A DNA stretch of 5,594 nucleotides from Verrucomicrobiota bacterium. Lineage in GTDB: Bacteria > Verrucomicrobiota > Verrucomicrobiae > Opitutales > CG1-02-43-26. Positions 1 through 5,594 of this stretch are shown here, piece after piece. The position numbers and the translations under genes are program-made. A model generated the notes under the pieces. That model was not told the DNA's origin. It saw only the letters and a program-made list of their open reading frames with translations, and searched no databases. Position 1 is the stretch's first letter; every line of letters starts with the position of its first letter. The stretch spans positions 1 through 5,594 of the forward strand of contig JABDAI010000063.1 of the NCBI GenBank assembly GCA_013289195.1. Reading direction: 5' to 3'.

Positions 1-757
1 CCGCCCAAGAGAACTGACTCATGCTTTTATTGATGAACATTTTACTCAATTCAATCGAGGGCCTACAAAAGATCTCTTCTTTGTTACATTGACAGATTAT
101 CAAACAGGACTTTGCCCAAATGTAATTTTTAAACGACCTGAAAAGATGCTTAACATACTAGGGCAAATTGTCAGTGAAGCACACATAAGACAATTTCGCT
201 GTGCAGAAACTGAAAAGTATCCGCATGTGACTTTCTTTTTTAATGACTATCGCGAAGAACCTTTTCCTGGTGAAGACTGGGAGTTGATACCCAGTCCTAG
301 AGATATTGCAACTTATGATTTGAAACCTCAGATGAGTGCTGAGGGTGTTTGTGAGGCCGTGAGAAAGGCAATTTTATCTAAAAAATATGGTTTACTGGTA
401 GTCAATTTTGCAAATGCAGATATGGTAGGCCATACAGGATCTTTGAAAGCAGCAATTGAAGCGGTAGAAGTTGTAGATAAATGTATTGGGGTGCTTCTTA
501 AGGCTATTGATGAAGTGAATGGGATTGCAGTGATTACGGCTGATCATGGTAATGCTGACCAGATGTGGGATCCCATCGCCAATGTACCATATACTCAGCA
601 TAGCCTGAATCCTGTGGAACTGGTTATTTACGGCAAAGGATGTCAAAATTTGAAACTGAAGTCTATTGGTAGATTGGCAGATATTGCTCCGACAATTTTA
701 CAATTGATGCATTTGCCTCAACCAAAAGAAATGACTGGTAAATCTTTATTAAAATAA
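1..757 (+). CDS. gpmI: 2,3-bisphosphoglycerate-independent phosphoglycerate mutase, C-terminal half (5' end outside window)
   Basis: Cytoplasmic enzyme of lower glycolysis/gluconeogenesis that interconverts 3- and 2-phosphoglycerate using Mn ions and a phosphoserine intermediate. The frame is open from the left edge (first whole codon at position 2) and gives 251 residues; the family is usually about 510, so roughly the N-terminal half, including the catalytic Ser, is missing. Visible are the end of the transferase domain (HAFIDEHF and RGPTKDLFF, residues 8-27) and the alkaline-phosphatase-like domain. Metal-ligand motifs are intact: NADMVGH (D140, H144), [10 protein letters not shown] (D181, H182) and [10 protein letters not shown] (H200). 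[13 protein letters not shown] at residues 70-81 carries the Lys (K72) equivalent to the active-site Lys of the family. The usual NGG after FFF is NDY here, a small divergence away from the metal ligands. It ends with MTGKSLLK and TAA, a typical family C-terminus. The next gene begins 18 nt later, so they are probably co-transcribed. An internal TTG at 89 lies inside conserved sequence and is not a start. Confidence 0.96.
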   Translation, partial: RPRELTHAFIDEHFTQFNRGPTKDLFFVTLTDYQTGLCPNVIFKRPEKMLNILGQIVSEAHIRQFRCAETEKYPHVTFFFNDYREEPFPGEDWELIPSPRDIATYDLKPQMSAEGVCEAVRKAILSKKYGLLVVNFANADMVGHTGSLKAAIEAVEVVDKCIGVLLKAIDEVNGIAVITADHGNADQMWDPIANVPYTQHSLNPVELVIYGKGCQNLKLKSIGRLADIAPTILQLMHLPQPKEMTGKSLLK

Positions 758-775
758 CATCCTTACTAGAACAAA

Positions 776-1924
776 ATGAATAAGCAAGCCACAGCACAAT
801 CTGCACGTTTACTTTACGGAAGTTCTGAGTATAATGCGGATATTTTATATTTTTCAAAAGTCTTTGTCCCGGATGCATTTATTGCATTGGAAGTAGGAGG
901 GAAGAGATTAGGTGTGTTTGGTGCTTTAGAATATGGTCGAATGGTTAAAGAATCTAAATTGGATTTGGTATTATCCTTAGAAGAATATCAAGAAAAAGCT
1001 AAAGAGTTATTTCGCAAAAAAGGAGTGGGTCCAACTGAAATCATAAGAGTTCTAGCTAAAGAATATAATATCAATAATTTTCTGGTAGCAGAAAATTTCC
1101 CAGTAGGATTAGCATTTGATTTAAAAAAAGCGCGCTTACATATCCAAGTAATTAAAGGTCCTTTCTTTCCAGAAAGGGAAATTAAAAGTAAAGCCGAAGT
1201 TTTGGAACTTAAACAGGGAAATGCAGCAAGCGCTGTCGGAATAAGAGCCGCTGAAGAGGCTTTGCGTCATACAATCATTAAAGGAAATCAACTTTATCTT
1301 GATGGGAAAGTATTAAGTTCGCAGCGTCTTAGAGGGTTAGTGGATATAGCTTGTTTACAAGCGGGCGCAATTCCCCACAATACGATAGTTGCTGGGGGTG
1401 GTCAGGCTTGTGATCCTCATTGTATTGGTTCAGGTCCTTTGCGACCTAATGAATTAATCATTGTTGACGTATTTCCCCGCCTTACAACTTCGGGATATCA
1501 TGGCGATATGACGCGGACTTTTTTAAGAGGCAAAGCAACAGAAGCACAAGAGAAATTAGTTTCTACTGTTCAAGAAGCACAAAAAAAAGCCCTAAGTAAG
1601 GTCAAAGAAGGGATTACCGGAGCAGAAATCCATGGCATTGTAGTGGATTATTTTATTAAATCGGGTTTTATAACAAAGAAAGTGAATAATCACTACGAAG
1701 GGTTTTTCCATGGTACGGGTCATGGATTAGGGCTTGATGTTCATGAAGCGCCGAGAGTGAATGCATCGAATAAAGAAGGATTAAAGTTAGATACGGTTGT
1801 GACAGTTGAGCCTGGTTTATATTATCCTGGAGTAGGGGGATGCCGCATTGAGGATGTTGTTCAAGTTAAAAGGAATGGATATGAAATGCTGTCGAACTAT
1901 CATTATGCTTGGCAAATAGATTGA
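776..1924 (+). CDS. M24-family metallopeptidase (Xaa-Pro aminopeptidase/prolidase-like)
   Basis: Predicted cytoplasmic dinuclear-metal peptidase of 382 residues that would cleave bonds involving proline near the N-terminus of peptides. The C-terminal pita-bread domain spans about residues 145-380 and has all five expected ligands: D231 (IIVDVFPR), D244 (HGDMTRTF), H316 (FHGTGHGLGLDVHE), E345 (TVEPGLYYP) and E359 (CRIEDVV). H201 (IPHNT) and H323 (DVHEAP) match the accessory active-site histidines of aminopeptidase P/prolidase enzymes. Residues 1-140 resemble a divergent creatinase-type N-terminal domain. A segment between H201 and the first Asp ligand (ACDPHCIGSGPL, 211-222) is a distinctive variant form. 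No signal peptide or membrane segment is visible. The ATG at 776 has no clear Shine-Dalgarno but is the first start after gpmI and retains the whole N-terminal domain. The sequence alone does not separate aminopeptidase P, prolidase and related M24 activities, so no symbol is given. It sits 18 nt after gpmI and 21 nt before the heptose kinase. Confidence 0.9.
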   Translation: MNKQATAQSARLLYGSSEYNADILYFSKVFVPDAFIALEVGGKRLGVFGALEYGRMVKESKLDLVLSLEEYQEKAKELFRKKGVGPTEIIRVLAKEYNINNFLVAENFPVGLAFDLKKARLHIQVIKGPFFPEREIKSKAEVLELKQGNAASAVGIRAAEEALRHTIIKGNQLYLDGKVLSSQRLRGLVDIACLQAGAIPHNTIVAGGGQACDPHCIGSGPLRPNELIIVDVFPRLTTSGYHGDMTRTFLRGKATEAQEKLVSTVQEAQKKALSKVKEGITGAEIHGIVVDYFIKSGFITKKVNNHYEGFFHGTGHGLGLDVHEAPRVNASNKEGLKLDTVVTVEPGLYYPGVGGCRIEDVVQVKRNGYEMLSNYHYAWQID

Positions 1925-1945
1925 TTTATATATATATTTTTTAAA

Positions 1946-2947
1946 ATGGAACATGTAATTACCAATTTGAAGGGGCTGCGAATAGCAGTGATAGGGGACA
2001 TTATGTTAGATCATTATATTTGGGGAGATGCAAAGCGCATTTCACCAGAAGCGCCTGTGCCTGTTATTGATGTTTGCAAAGATAGTTATGTTCCTGGAGG
2101 GGCTGCAAATGTGGCTTTGAATATTGCGAGTTTGGGAGGGAAGGCTATTTTATGTGGTCGTACCGCCAATGATGATGCCGGAGCACAATTATGTACGGCA
2201 ATTCATGCTGCGGGGGTTTCTTACGATTCACGATTTGCACGAAATGAGGCTCCGACGATTTTGAAGACCCGAGTAGTGGTCAGGAACCAGCAGTTATGCC
2301 GTCTTGATCGGGAACTCAGTCCTACATCTTATTCTTTAGAGGACGACGATAGTATTTGGGGTATTGTACAAGAGAAATTGAAGAATGTGGATGCGGTGAT
2401 TTTTTCCGATTATTCAAAAGGTATTGTTACAACGAGTTTAGTGGAACGTATTCAGAAGGTAACTGAAGGGAGAGACATTTTTCTTAGTATGGATCCTAAG
2501 CCTCGTAGATTGATTCAGTTTTCAGGACTTGATTTGATGACACCAAATCGTGCTGAGGCAATAGCTTTGGCGCGTTTAGAATTGGAGCCACATGATCCAT
2601 TTCCAGCTGAAGAAATATGTCAAATTTTATGGCAACGTTATAAACCTAAGCATTTGGTAATAACCCTGGGTAGTGATGGTATGCTTTTAAGCAAAGAAGG
2701 GAATGCAATAAAATGTATTCCAACAGTCGCCAAGCAAATTTTTGATGTATCTGGAGCTGGTGATACGGTGATAGCTGCACTCACTGCGGCATTGGCTAGT
2801 GGGAGCTCTTTTGTAGATGCTGCTCATTTTGCGAATCTTGCTGCTGGAGTAGTTATTAGTAAAGTAGGTACTGCAACTGCATCTCCTGAAGAGATCTTGA
2901 ATTACATGGATGTCAAAATTGAGCCTACGTTACCTACATTATTTTAG
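1946..2947 (+). CDS. hldA: D-glycero-beta-D-manno-heptose-7-phosphate kinase, kinase-only form
   Basis: Cytoplasmic PfkB/ribokinase-family sugar kinase that phosphorylates D-glycero-D-manno-heptose 7-phosphate at C1, a step in making ADP-heptose for the LPS inner core. Over 333 residues it tracks the kinase half of E. coli HldE (RfaE): VIGDIMLDHYIWG (15-27), RISPEAPVPV (31-40), PfkB signature 1 GGAANVALNIASLGG (51-65), RNQQLCRLDRE (113-123), SDYSKG (154-159), DPK (183-185), LMTPNRAEA (197-205), and the anion-hole/catalytic motif FDVSGAGDT (266-274, D273 the likely base). It ends soon after the GTATASPEEI segment, so the adenylyltransferase domain found in fused HldE is absent. A separate HldC/RfaE2 protein would be needed elsewhere. 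The ATG at 1946 is preceded by a 21-nt spacer made only of A and T with no Shine-Dalgarno. It is still chosen because the next ATG, at 2002, would remove the conserved VIGDI strand. Identity is firm; the split-enzyme interpretation is inferred from length. Confidence 0.93.
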   Translation: MEHVITNLKGLRIAVIGDIMLDHYIWGDAKRISPEAPVPVIDVCKDSYVPGGAANVALNIASLGGKAILCGRTANDDAGAQLCTAIHAAGVSYDSRFARNEAPTILKTRVVVRNQQLCRLDRELSPTSYSLEDDDSIWGIVQEKLKNVDAVIFSDYSKGIVTTSLVERIQKVTEGRDIFLSMDPKPRRLIQFSGLDLMTPNRAEAIALARLELEPHDPFPAEEICQILWQRYKPKHLVITLGSDGMLLSKEGNAIKCIPTVAKQIFDVSGAGDTVIAALTAALASGSSFVDAAHFANLAAGVVISKVGTATASPEEILNYMDVKIEPTLPTLF

Positions 2948-2954
2948 GAGTTCT

Positions 2955-2959
2955 AGGAA
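2955..2959 (+). promoter_or_regulatory. Shine-Dalgarno site for the MFS transporter
   Basis: AGGAA, within TAGGAA, lies 9 nt upstream of the ATG at 2969 and fixes that start. A second purine run, AGGAG at 2946-2950, overlaps the hldA stop codon but is 18 nt from the ATG, too far for normal use. This is the only recognisable ribosome binding site among the four visible gene starts. Confidence 0.65.
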
Positions 2960-2968
2960 TAGTATTCA

Positions 2969-4183
2969 ATGACTGATTTAAAATCGAGGAAACAAAAGTT
3001 TTCCAAGGCTATGATCTTAGTCACTGTCATCCTCATGGATATTTTAGGAGGATCGGAAGTCGATTTGTTTGTGCCAAGCTTTCCTGAACTCCAAAGTCTA
3101 TTTGCACTGTCGATAGTTCAAGTAGAATCATTACTATCAATTAATTTTATTGGATTTTGTCTAAGTCTTCTATTTGTAGGAGCTCTTGCGGACCGCTATG
3201 GACGAAAGCCAATTATACTACTTGGCCTTATAATATTTATTATTGGGAGTATACTCTGTTTATGGGCAATATCCTATCGGTTTCTCTTAACAGGCCGATT
3301 TTTGCAAGGTATAGGCGCAGCGGCTCCGGCGACTCTTTGTTTTTTAATTATTGCAGATTCTTATTCCTTAAAGCAACAACAATTTTTAATGGCCATGTTA
3401 AATGGCATAGTAAATACCTCTATTGCAGCGGCTCCTATTGTTGGAAGTTATATAACGCTCTATTTTCATTGGCAGGGTAATTTCATGGTGCTTTTGCTTG
3501 CTGGGGTAGTAGTTTTAGTCATGACTTTAGTCTTTATTCCCAACTACAAACTTCCCGAGCATAAAGAAACACTTTCGCTGCGTGAGTATATTCCTATATT
3601 CCGATCAAAACCTCTGATACTTTTAATTGTGACGTTTGTCTTTATGTGTGTTCCCTACTGGGTCTTCGTTGGAATGTCTCCTTTATTGTACATAGAAGAT
3701 TTAGGAGTCAGCCTTTCTCAATTTGGTTATTATCAAGGATCATTGGCCTTGGTATTTGCACTTGGGTGTGTCATTGCCGGTTTCTTTATTAAAAAATATG
3801 ACCAAGCGAAAATGTTGCATCGAGCCGGCTTAATCTGCATTATCGGCTTCATAAGTATTGCCTTAGTAGCTTTTCTAGATAGTCATGATCCACTATTAAT
3901 CACACTTTCAATGCTTCCTTATATTATAGGTACGATTATCCCCTGTATGATGATTTACCCGCTATGCTTGCACTTGATACCAAAGATAAAAGGACGAATA
4001 GCAGGACTAATCCAGGGATCGCGTCTTATTTTTTCTGCTTTGGGCCTTGAGCTCGCTGGATATTTCTACACGGGATCCTTCCGTAATATTGGAATTATTG
4101 TATCAGGCAGCTTTTTAATTGCTGTTATTACGCTATTGATTGTCGTTAGAGATAAAGAGTTAATGAAGATTTCACAGAAATAA
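2969..4183 (+). CDS. Major facilitator superfamily transporter, Bcr/CflA-like (12 TM)
   Basis: Inner-membrane secondary transporter of 404 residues, probably a proton-coupled exporter of small molecules. Hydrophobic stretches allow 12 TM helices at about 14-36, 50-72, 81-100, 104-128, 138-162, 170-191, 213-235, 249-274, 284-304, 308-334, 341-366 and 373-393. A polar loop at about 192-212 separates the two six-helix halves. MFS motif A is clear between TM2 and TM3 (GALADRYGRKP, 71-81), and motif B-like RFLQGIGAA (110-118) starts TM4. DLFVPSFPEL (32-41) after TM1 is close to the DMYLPALP-type segment of the Bcr/CflA drug-efflux subfamily. TM5 has AAPIVGSYI where exporters carry motif C. Length suits the DHA1 12-TM class. 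The substrate cannot be read from sequence: drug, dipeptide, siderophore and sugar export are all possible. It follows hldA by 21 nt and is probably last in the operon, since an A/T-rich gap follows. Confidence 0.9.
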   Translation: MTDLKSRKQKFSKAMILVTVILMDILGGSEVDLFVPSFPELQSLFALSIVQVESLLSINFIGFCLSLLFVGALADRYGRKPIILLGLIIFIIGSILCLWAISYRFLLTGRFLQGIGAAAPATLCFLIIADSYSLKQQQFLMAMLNGIVNTSIAAAPIVGSYITLYFHWQGNFMVLLLAGVVVLVMTLVFIPNYKLPEHKETLSLREYIPIFRSKPLILLIVTFVFMCVPYWVFVGMSPLLYIEDLGVSLSQFGYYQGSLALVFALGCVIAGFFIKKYDQAKMLHRAGLICIIGFISIALVAFLDSHDPLLITLSMLPYIIGTIIPCMMIYPLCLHLIPKIKGRIAGLIQGSRLIFSALGLELAGYFYTGSFRNIGIIVSGSFLIAVITLLIVVRDKELMKISQK

Positions 4184-4191
4184 TTTATAAT

Positions 4192-4238
4192 TAGACTATT
4201 TTTGATTTATTTAAAAACAATATATTAATAATAGTCTA
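4192..4238. repeat. Imperfect inverted repeat 8 nt after the transporter stop
   Basis: TAGACTATT (4192-4200) is exactly reverse-complemented by AATAGTCTA (4230-4238). After one mismatch the pairing continues inward at 4202-4206 with 4224-4228, including one G-T pair. After a second mismatch it continues at 4208-4209 with 4221-4222, leaving an 11-nt loop. The RNA could form a long weak hairpin. Its position suggests a 3'-end structure or weak terminator, but the stem is poor in G/C and no T-run follows, so it is not a canonical intrinsic terminator. Confidence 0.5.
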
Positions 4239-4351
4239 CATAGTATGGGATGCATTTTAAATGTTTAATTCATTGTAAATTACGCTTTCGATATTTAATT
4301 AATTTGTAATATACTTGTAGTATACCTGCGTTTTTAGTCTGAAAATAAAAT

Positions 4352-4385
4352 TAAAAAATAATAAATTAAATTTATTTATTTTTTA
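4352..4385. repeat. 34-nt all-A/T palindrome
   Basis: The arms 4352-4367 and 4369-4385 are reverse complements over 16 pairs, with a single extra T at 4377 and a one-base centre at 4368. It is therefore nearly a perfect palindrome and could extrude as a cruciform or form a hairpin with a small loop. All pairs are A-T, and in a region this A/T-rich some self-complementarity is expected by chance, so function is uncertain. T-rich sequence follows on the + strand. Confidence 0.4.
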
Positions 4386-4441
4386 TTATTACAGTAATTT
4401 CATTTAATTTTGTATAAATTTATATTATTTTAATTTTAATG

Positions 4442-4472
4442 TTGACATATAAATTATTTTATTCATTATAAA
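4442..4472 (+). promoter_or_regulatory. Predicted sigma70-type promoter for the downstream repeat-protein gene
   Basis: A perfect -35 consensus TTGACA lies at 4442-4447. Two -10 candidates follow: TATAAA at 4467-4472 (5 of 6 matches, 19-nt spacer) and CATTAT at 4464-4469 (4 of 6, 16-nt spacer). Transcription would begin near 4475-4480 and leave a leader of about 45 nt before the ATG at 4524. An 8-bp inverted repeat (AAATTATT at 4451-4458, AATAATTT at 4474-4481) brackets the -10 region. The exact TTGACA is notable in DNA with so few G/C bases, but the spacing is not ideal for either -10 choice. Confidence 0.5.
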
Positions 4473-4523
4473 TAATAATTTGTAGAATTATAAAAAAATA
4501 TATGCGTAAAATTAAATAAAAAT

Positions 4524-5594
4524 ATGAATATTAATAAATCTAGTAATAATAAAGAAAAACAAGGAATACCCACTAATTTTCAAGGTATAAAAGGAAAAGC
4601 CAATGAAAGATCCTTGAGGGAAAATACTGCTAATGTAACAGAGGGAGAAGTGCTTCCAAGAGGAAATAATGGAAGAAATTTATATCATGAAATTAATCAG
4701 CCGATAACCCTCACTGAACGAACCCTTATTAATCAAAATAGAAGTTTTGAAAGAGATATAAATCCTAAGTATCTTAAAAGTTTATTCAAGAAGTGTGAAA
4801 CATTCGAAGAACTAAAAAATCTATATGAGGCCCAAAAAAACAAACCTTATTTTAACTCCATTCATGCTTGTACCTATTTTTCACACTTGATAAATTTATA
4901 TATCAAATTTCGTGACGAAAGAGTTCAAGAAGAGCTCATTGTGTTTAAAGATAAACTGTTTTTATATAGTGAATGCTTTAGTGACTGGACTTGCGCCGAA
5001 ATACTCAATAATTTTTGGAAAATATTGGAACTTACACTCAATGCTAAGTCAAAGAACAAGAAAGAAGGAGCTCTGACTATGCATATGTTGGATGGCATTG
5101 ATCGTGTTTTTAAGATAATTACAACACAAATCAAATTGGAAAATTTTGGTTTCTGTAGCCCTTCAATTATAGCGAGAGATGCGGTGAAAGTAATAAATTA
5201 TACTCAGAAGAAGAATTTAGAATCTCATATCCCATTAGCTGTGAGTGCGCTTGAGCATATTTTTCAAGCACTCGTAACTCGTGATAGTCTTGACGATTTT
5301 AATTCAGATTCCCTTATTAGTTTACATGCTTCTATAGTAAAAGCTGGGTTTATGAATGTTTTGACAGATAACCTCTTAACTAAAATTCGCACTACTCTTT
5401 GTGAACGAAAGTTTGAGACATTTGGCATAGACTGGCTTTGTTCCCTAGCATGGTCACTTTCTTTAACAGGACAGTTCTCATTAATTTATGATTACGTAAA
5501 AGAAGGGCTTTCTAAATGTGGGGGATTTGACAGCTTAAATAGTAGTGGTGCACACGAGCTTTATTTGGCGTTTTTATTCAGAGCTCTTGAGAAT
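4524..5594 (+). CDS. Predicted alpha-helical repeat protein, OPR/DUF1601/FASTK-like (3' end outside window)
   Basis: An uninterrupted frame of 357 codons runs to the right edge with no stop, so the C-terminus is missing. An in-frame TAA at 4491 and the first ATG at 4524 set the start; no Shine-Dalgarno precedes it. Residues 1-78 are polar and Asn/Lys/Glu-rich, probably disordered. From about 79 the protein is helical and soluble-looking, with no signal peptide or membrane segment. CETFEELKNLYEAQKN (91-106) followed by FNSIHACTYFSHLINLYIKF (110-129) resembles the opening of OPR and FASTK-like proteins. Later segments of similar pattern start near 152 (FSDWTCAEILNNFWKILEL), 210, 259, 298 (FETFGIDWLCSLAWSLSL) and 335 (FDSLNSSGAHELYLAFLF), 37-58 residues apart. 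In that family such repeats bind RNA and often end in a RAP domain, which would lie downstream. Bacterial examples are known in Coxiella, Legionella and Orientia, where a host-directed role is suspected. The frame is secure; the family call is by pattern only, and a generic helical effector is the main alternative. Confidence 0.8.
   Translation, partial: MNINKSSNNKEKQGIPTNFQGIKGKANERSLRENTANVTEGEVLPRGNNGRNLYHEINQPITLTERTLINQNRSFERDINPKYLKSLFKKCETFEELKNLYEAQKNKPYFNSIHACTYFSHLINLYIKFRDERVQEELIVFKDKLFLYSECFSDWTCAEILNNFWKILELTLNAKSKNKKEGALTMHMLDGIDRVFKIITTQIKLENFGFCSPSIIARDAVKVINYTQKKNLESHIPLAVSALEHIFQALVTRDSLDDFNSDSLISLHASIVKAGFMNVLTDNLLTKIRTTLCERKFETFGIDWLCSLAWSLSLTGQFSLIYDYVKEGLSKCGGFDSLNSSGAHELYLAFLFRALEN

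Larger units (their letters stand above)
4184..4523. other. Gene-free, extremely A/T-rich intergenic region
   Basis: No coding frame of useful length or RNA gene was seen here. A hand count of 4201-4500 gives 41 G or C in 300 bases (about 14%), far below the flanking genes (roughly 35-40% in lines sampled by eye). The region holds an imperfect inverted repeat near the left edge, a long A/T palindrome in the middle and a sigma70-like promoter near the right edge, listed separately. The 4240-4340 part contains only scattered A/T tracts and a TATACT hexamer at 4310-4315 without a convincing -35 partner. It probably marks the end of one transcription unit and the start of another. Such composition often binds H-NS-type silencers, but that is inference. 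Confidence 0.75.

Noticed and set aside
392..878. Antisense open frames at 392-646 and 663-878
   Set aside because: They lie opposite gpmI and the peptidase gene, whose + frames carry intact conserved motifs. The antisense translations show no recognisable domain and have no start signals.
1160..1177. Perfect 7-bp hairpin with a 4-nt loop (CCTTTCT/AGAAAGG)
   Set aside because: It lies inside the peptidase coding region, has no following T-run, and is explained by the codons for GPFFPERE. Probably coincidental.
3157..3480. Alternative + frame inside the transporter gene
   Set aside because: It overlaps TM3-TM6 of the MFS protein in another frame, gives a Cys/Tyr/Ser-rich product with no motif, and has no ribosome binding site.
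4310..4324. Alternative promoter with TATACT -10 and a small inverted repeat TATAC/GTATA
   Set aside because: No -35 element of reasonable quality lies 16-18 nt upstream, and it is about 200 nt from the next gene.
4428..4450. Possible PmrA box (TTAAT-type direct repeats) before the last gene
   Set aside because: TTTTAAT repeats occur, but at a 7-nt step instead of the roughly 11-nt step of the Legionella PmrA consensus. The A/T richness makes partial matches expected.
4502..4519. Five-codon mini-ORF (MRKIK) just before the last gene
   Set aside because: It has no ribosome binding site, and such short frames are expected by chance in A/T-rich leaders. A leader-peptide role cannot be supported.
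4925..5134. Antisense 69-codon frame opposite the repeat-protein gene
   Set aside because: It is short, fully covered by the continuous + frame, and has no supporting motif or signal.
1..5594. CRISPR arrays, tRNA or rRNA genes, transposase genes, attachment sites
   Set aside because: No regularly spaced repeats, tRNA-like cloverleaf, rRNA segment, transposase motif or flanking duplication was found on reading the window.

Overview
The window looks like a low-G+C gammaproteobacterial chromosome segment, most plausibly from the Legionellales (Legionella, Coxiella or a related intracellular genus). This rests on the A/T-rich codon use, a heptose-LPS gene of proteobacterial type, and a final gene resembling the octotricopeptide/FASTK-like repeat proteins known from those bacteria. 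The taxonomic placement is an inference; no rRNA or tRNA is present to confirm it.

Positions 1-4183 hold four same-strand genes packed with gaps of only 18, 21 and 21 nt. They are the C-terminal half of gpmI (cofactor-independent phosphoglycerate mutase), an M24-family metallopeptidase (Xaa-Pro aminopeptidase/prolidase-like), a stand-alone heptose-7-phosphate kinase (hldA/rfaE1 type) and a 12-TM major facilitator transporter of the Bcr/CflA-like drug-efflux type. The spacing suggests one transcription unit. The products do not form one pathway: they cover lower glycolysis, peptide turnover, LPS inner-core heptose supply and export. Only the transporter start has a recognisable Shine-Dalgarno sequence.

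Positions 4184-4523 are a gene-free spacer of about 340 nt. Counting 4201-4500 by hand gives 41 G/C of 300 (about 14%). It holds an imperfect inverted repeat just after the transporter, a long all-A/T palindrome, and a sigma70-like promoter with a perfect TTGACA -35 box upstream of the last gene. No canonical GC-rich terminator was seen.

From 4524 to the right edge runs an open frame of 357 codons with no stop. It has a polar, Asn/Lys-rich N-terminus of about 78 residues followed by successive helical segments. Their pattern resembles the OPR/DUF1601/FASTK-like alpha-solenoids that usually precede a C-terminal RAP domain. It is the most interesting item: a candidate eukaryote-like RNA-binding repeat protein, possibly a secreted effector, with its own promoter next to a housekeeping cluster. 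The family assignment comes from motif resemblance alone, and the diagnostic C-terminus lies outside the window.
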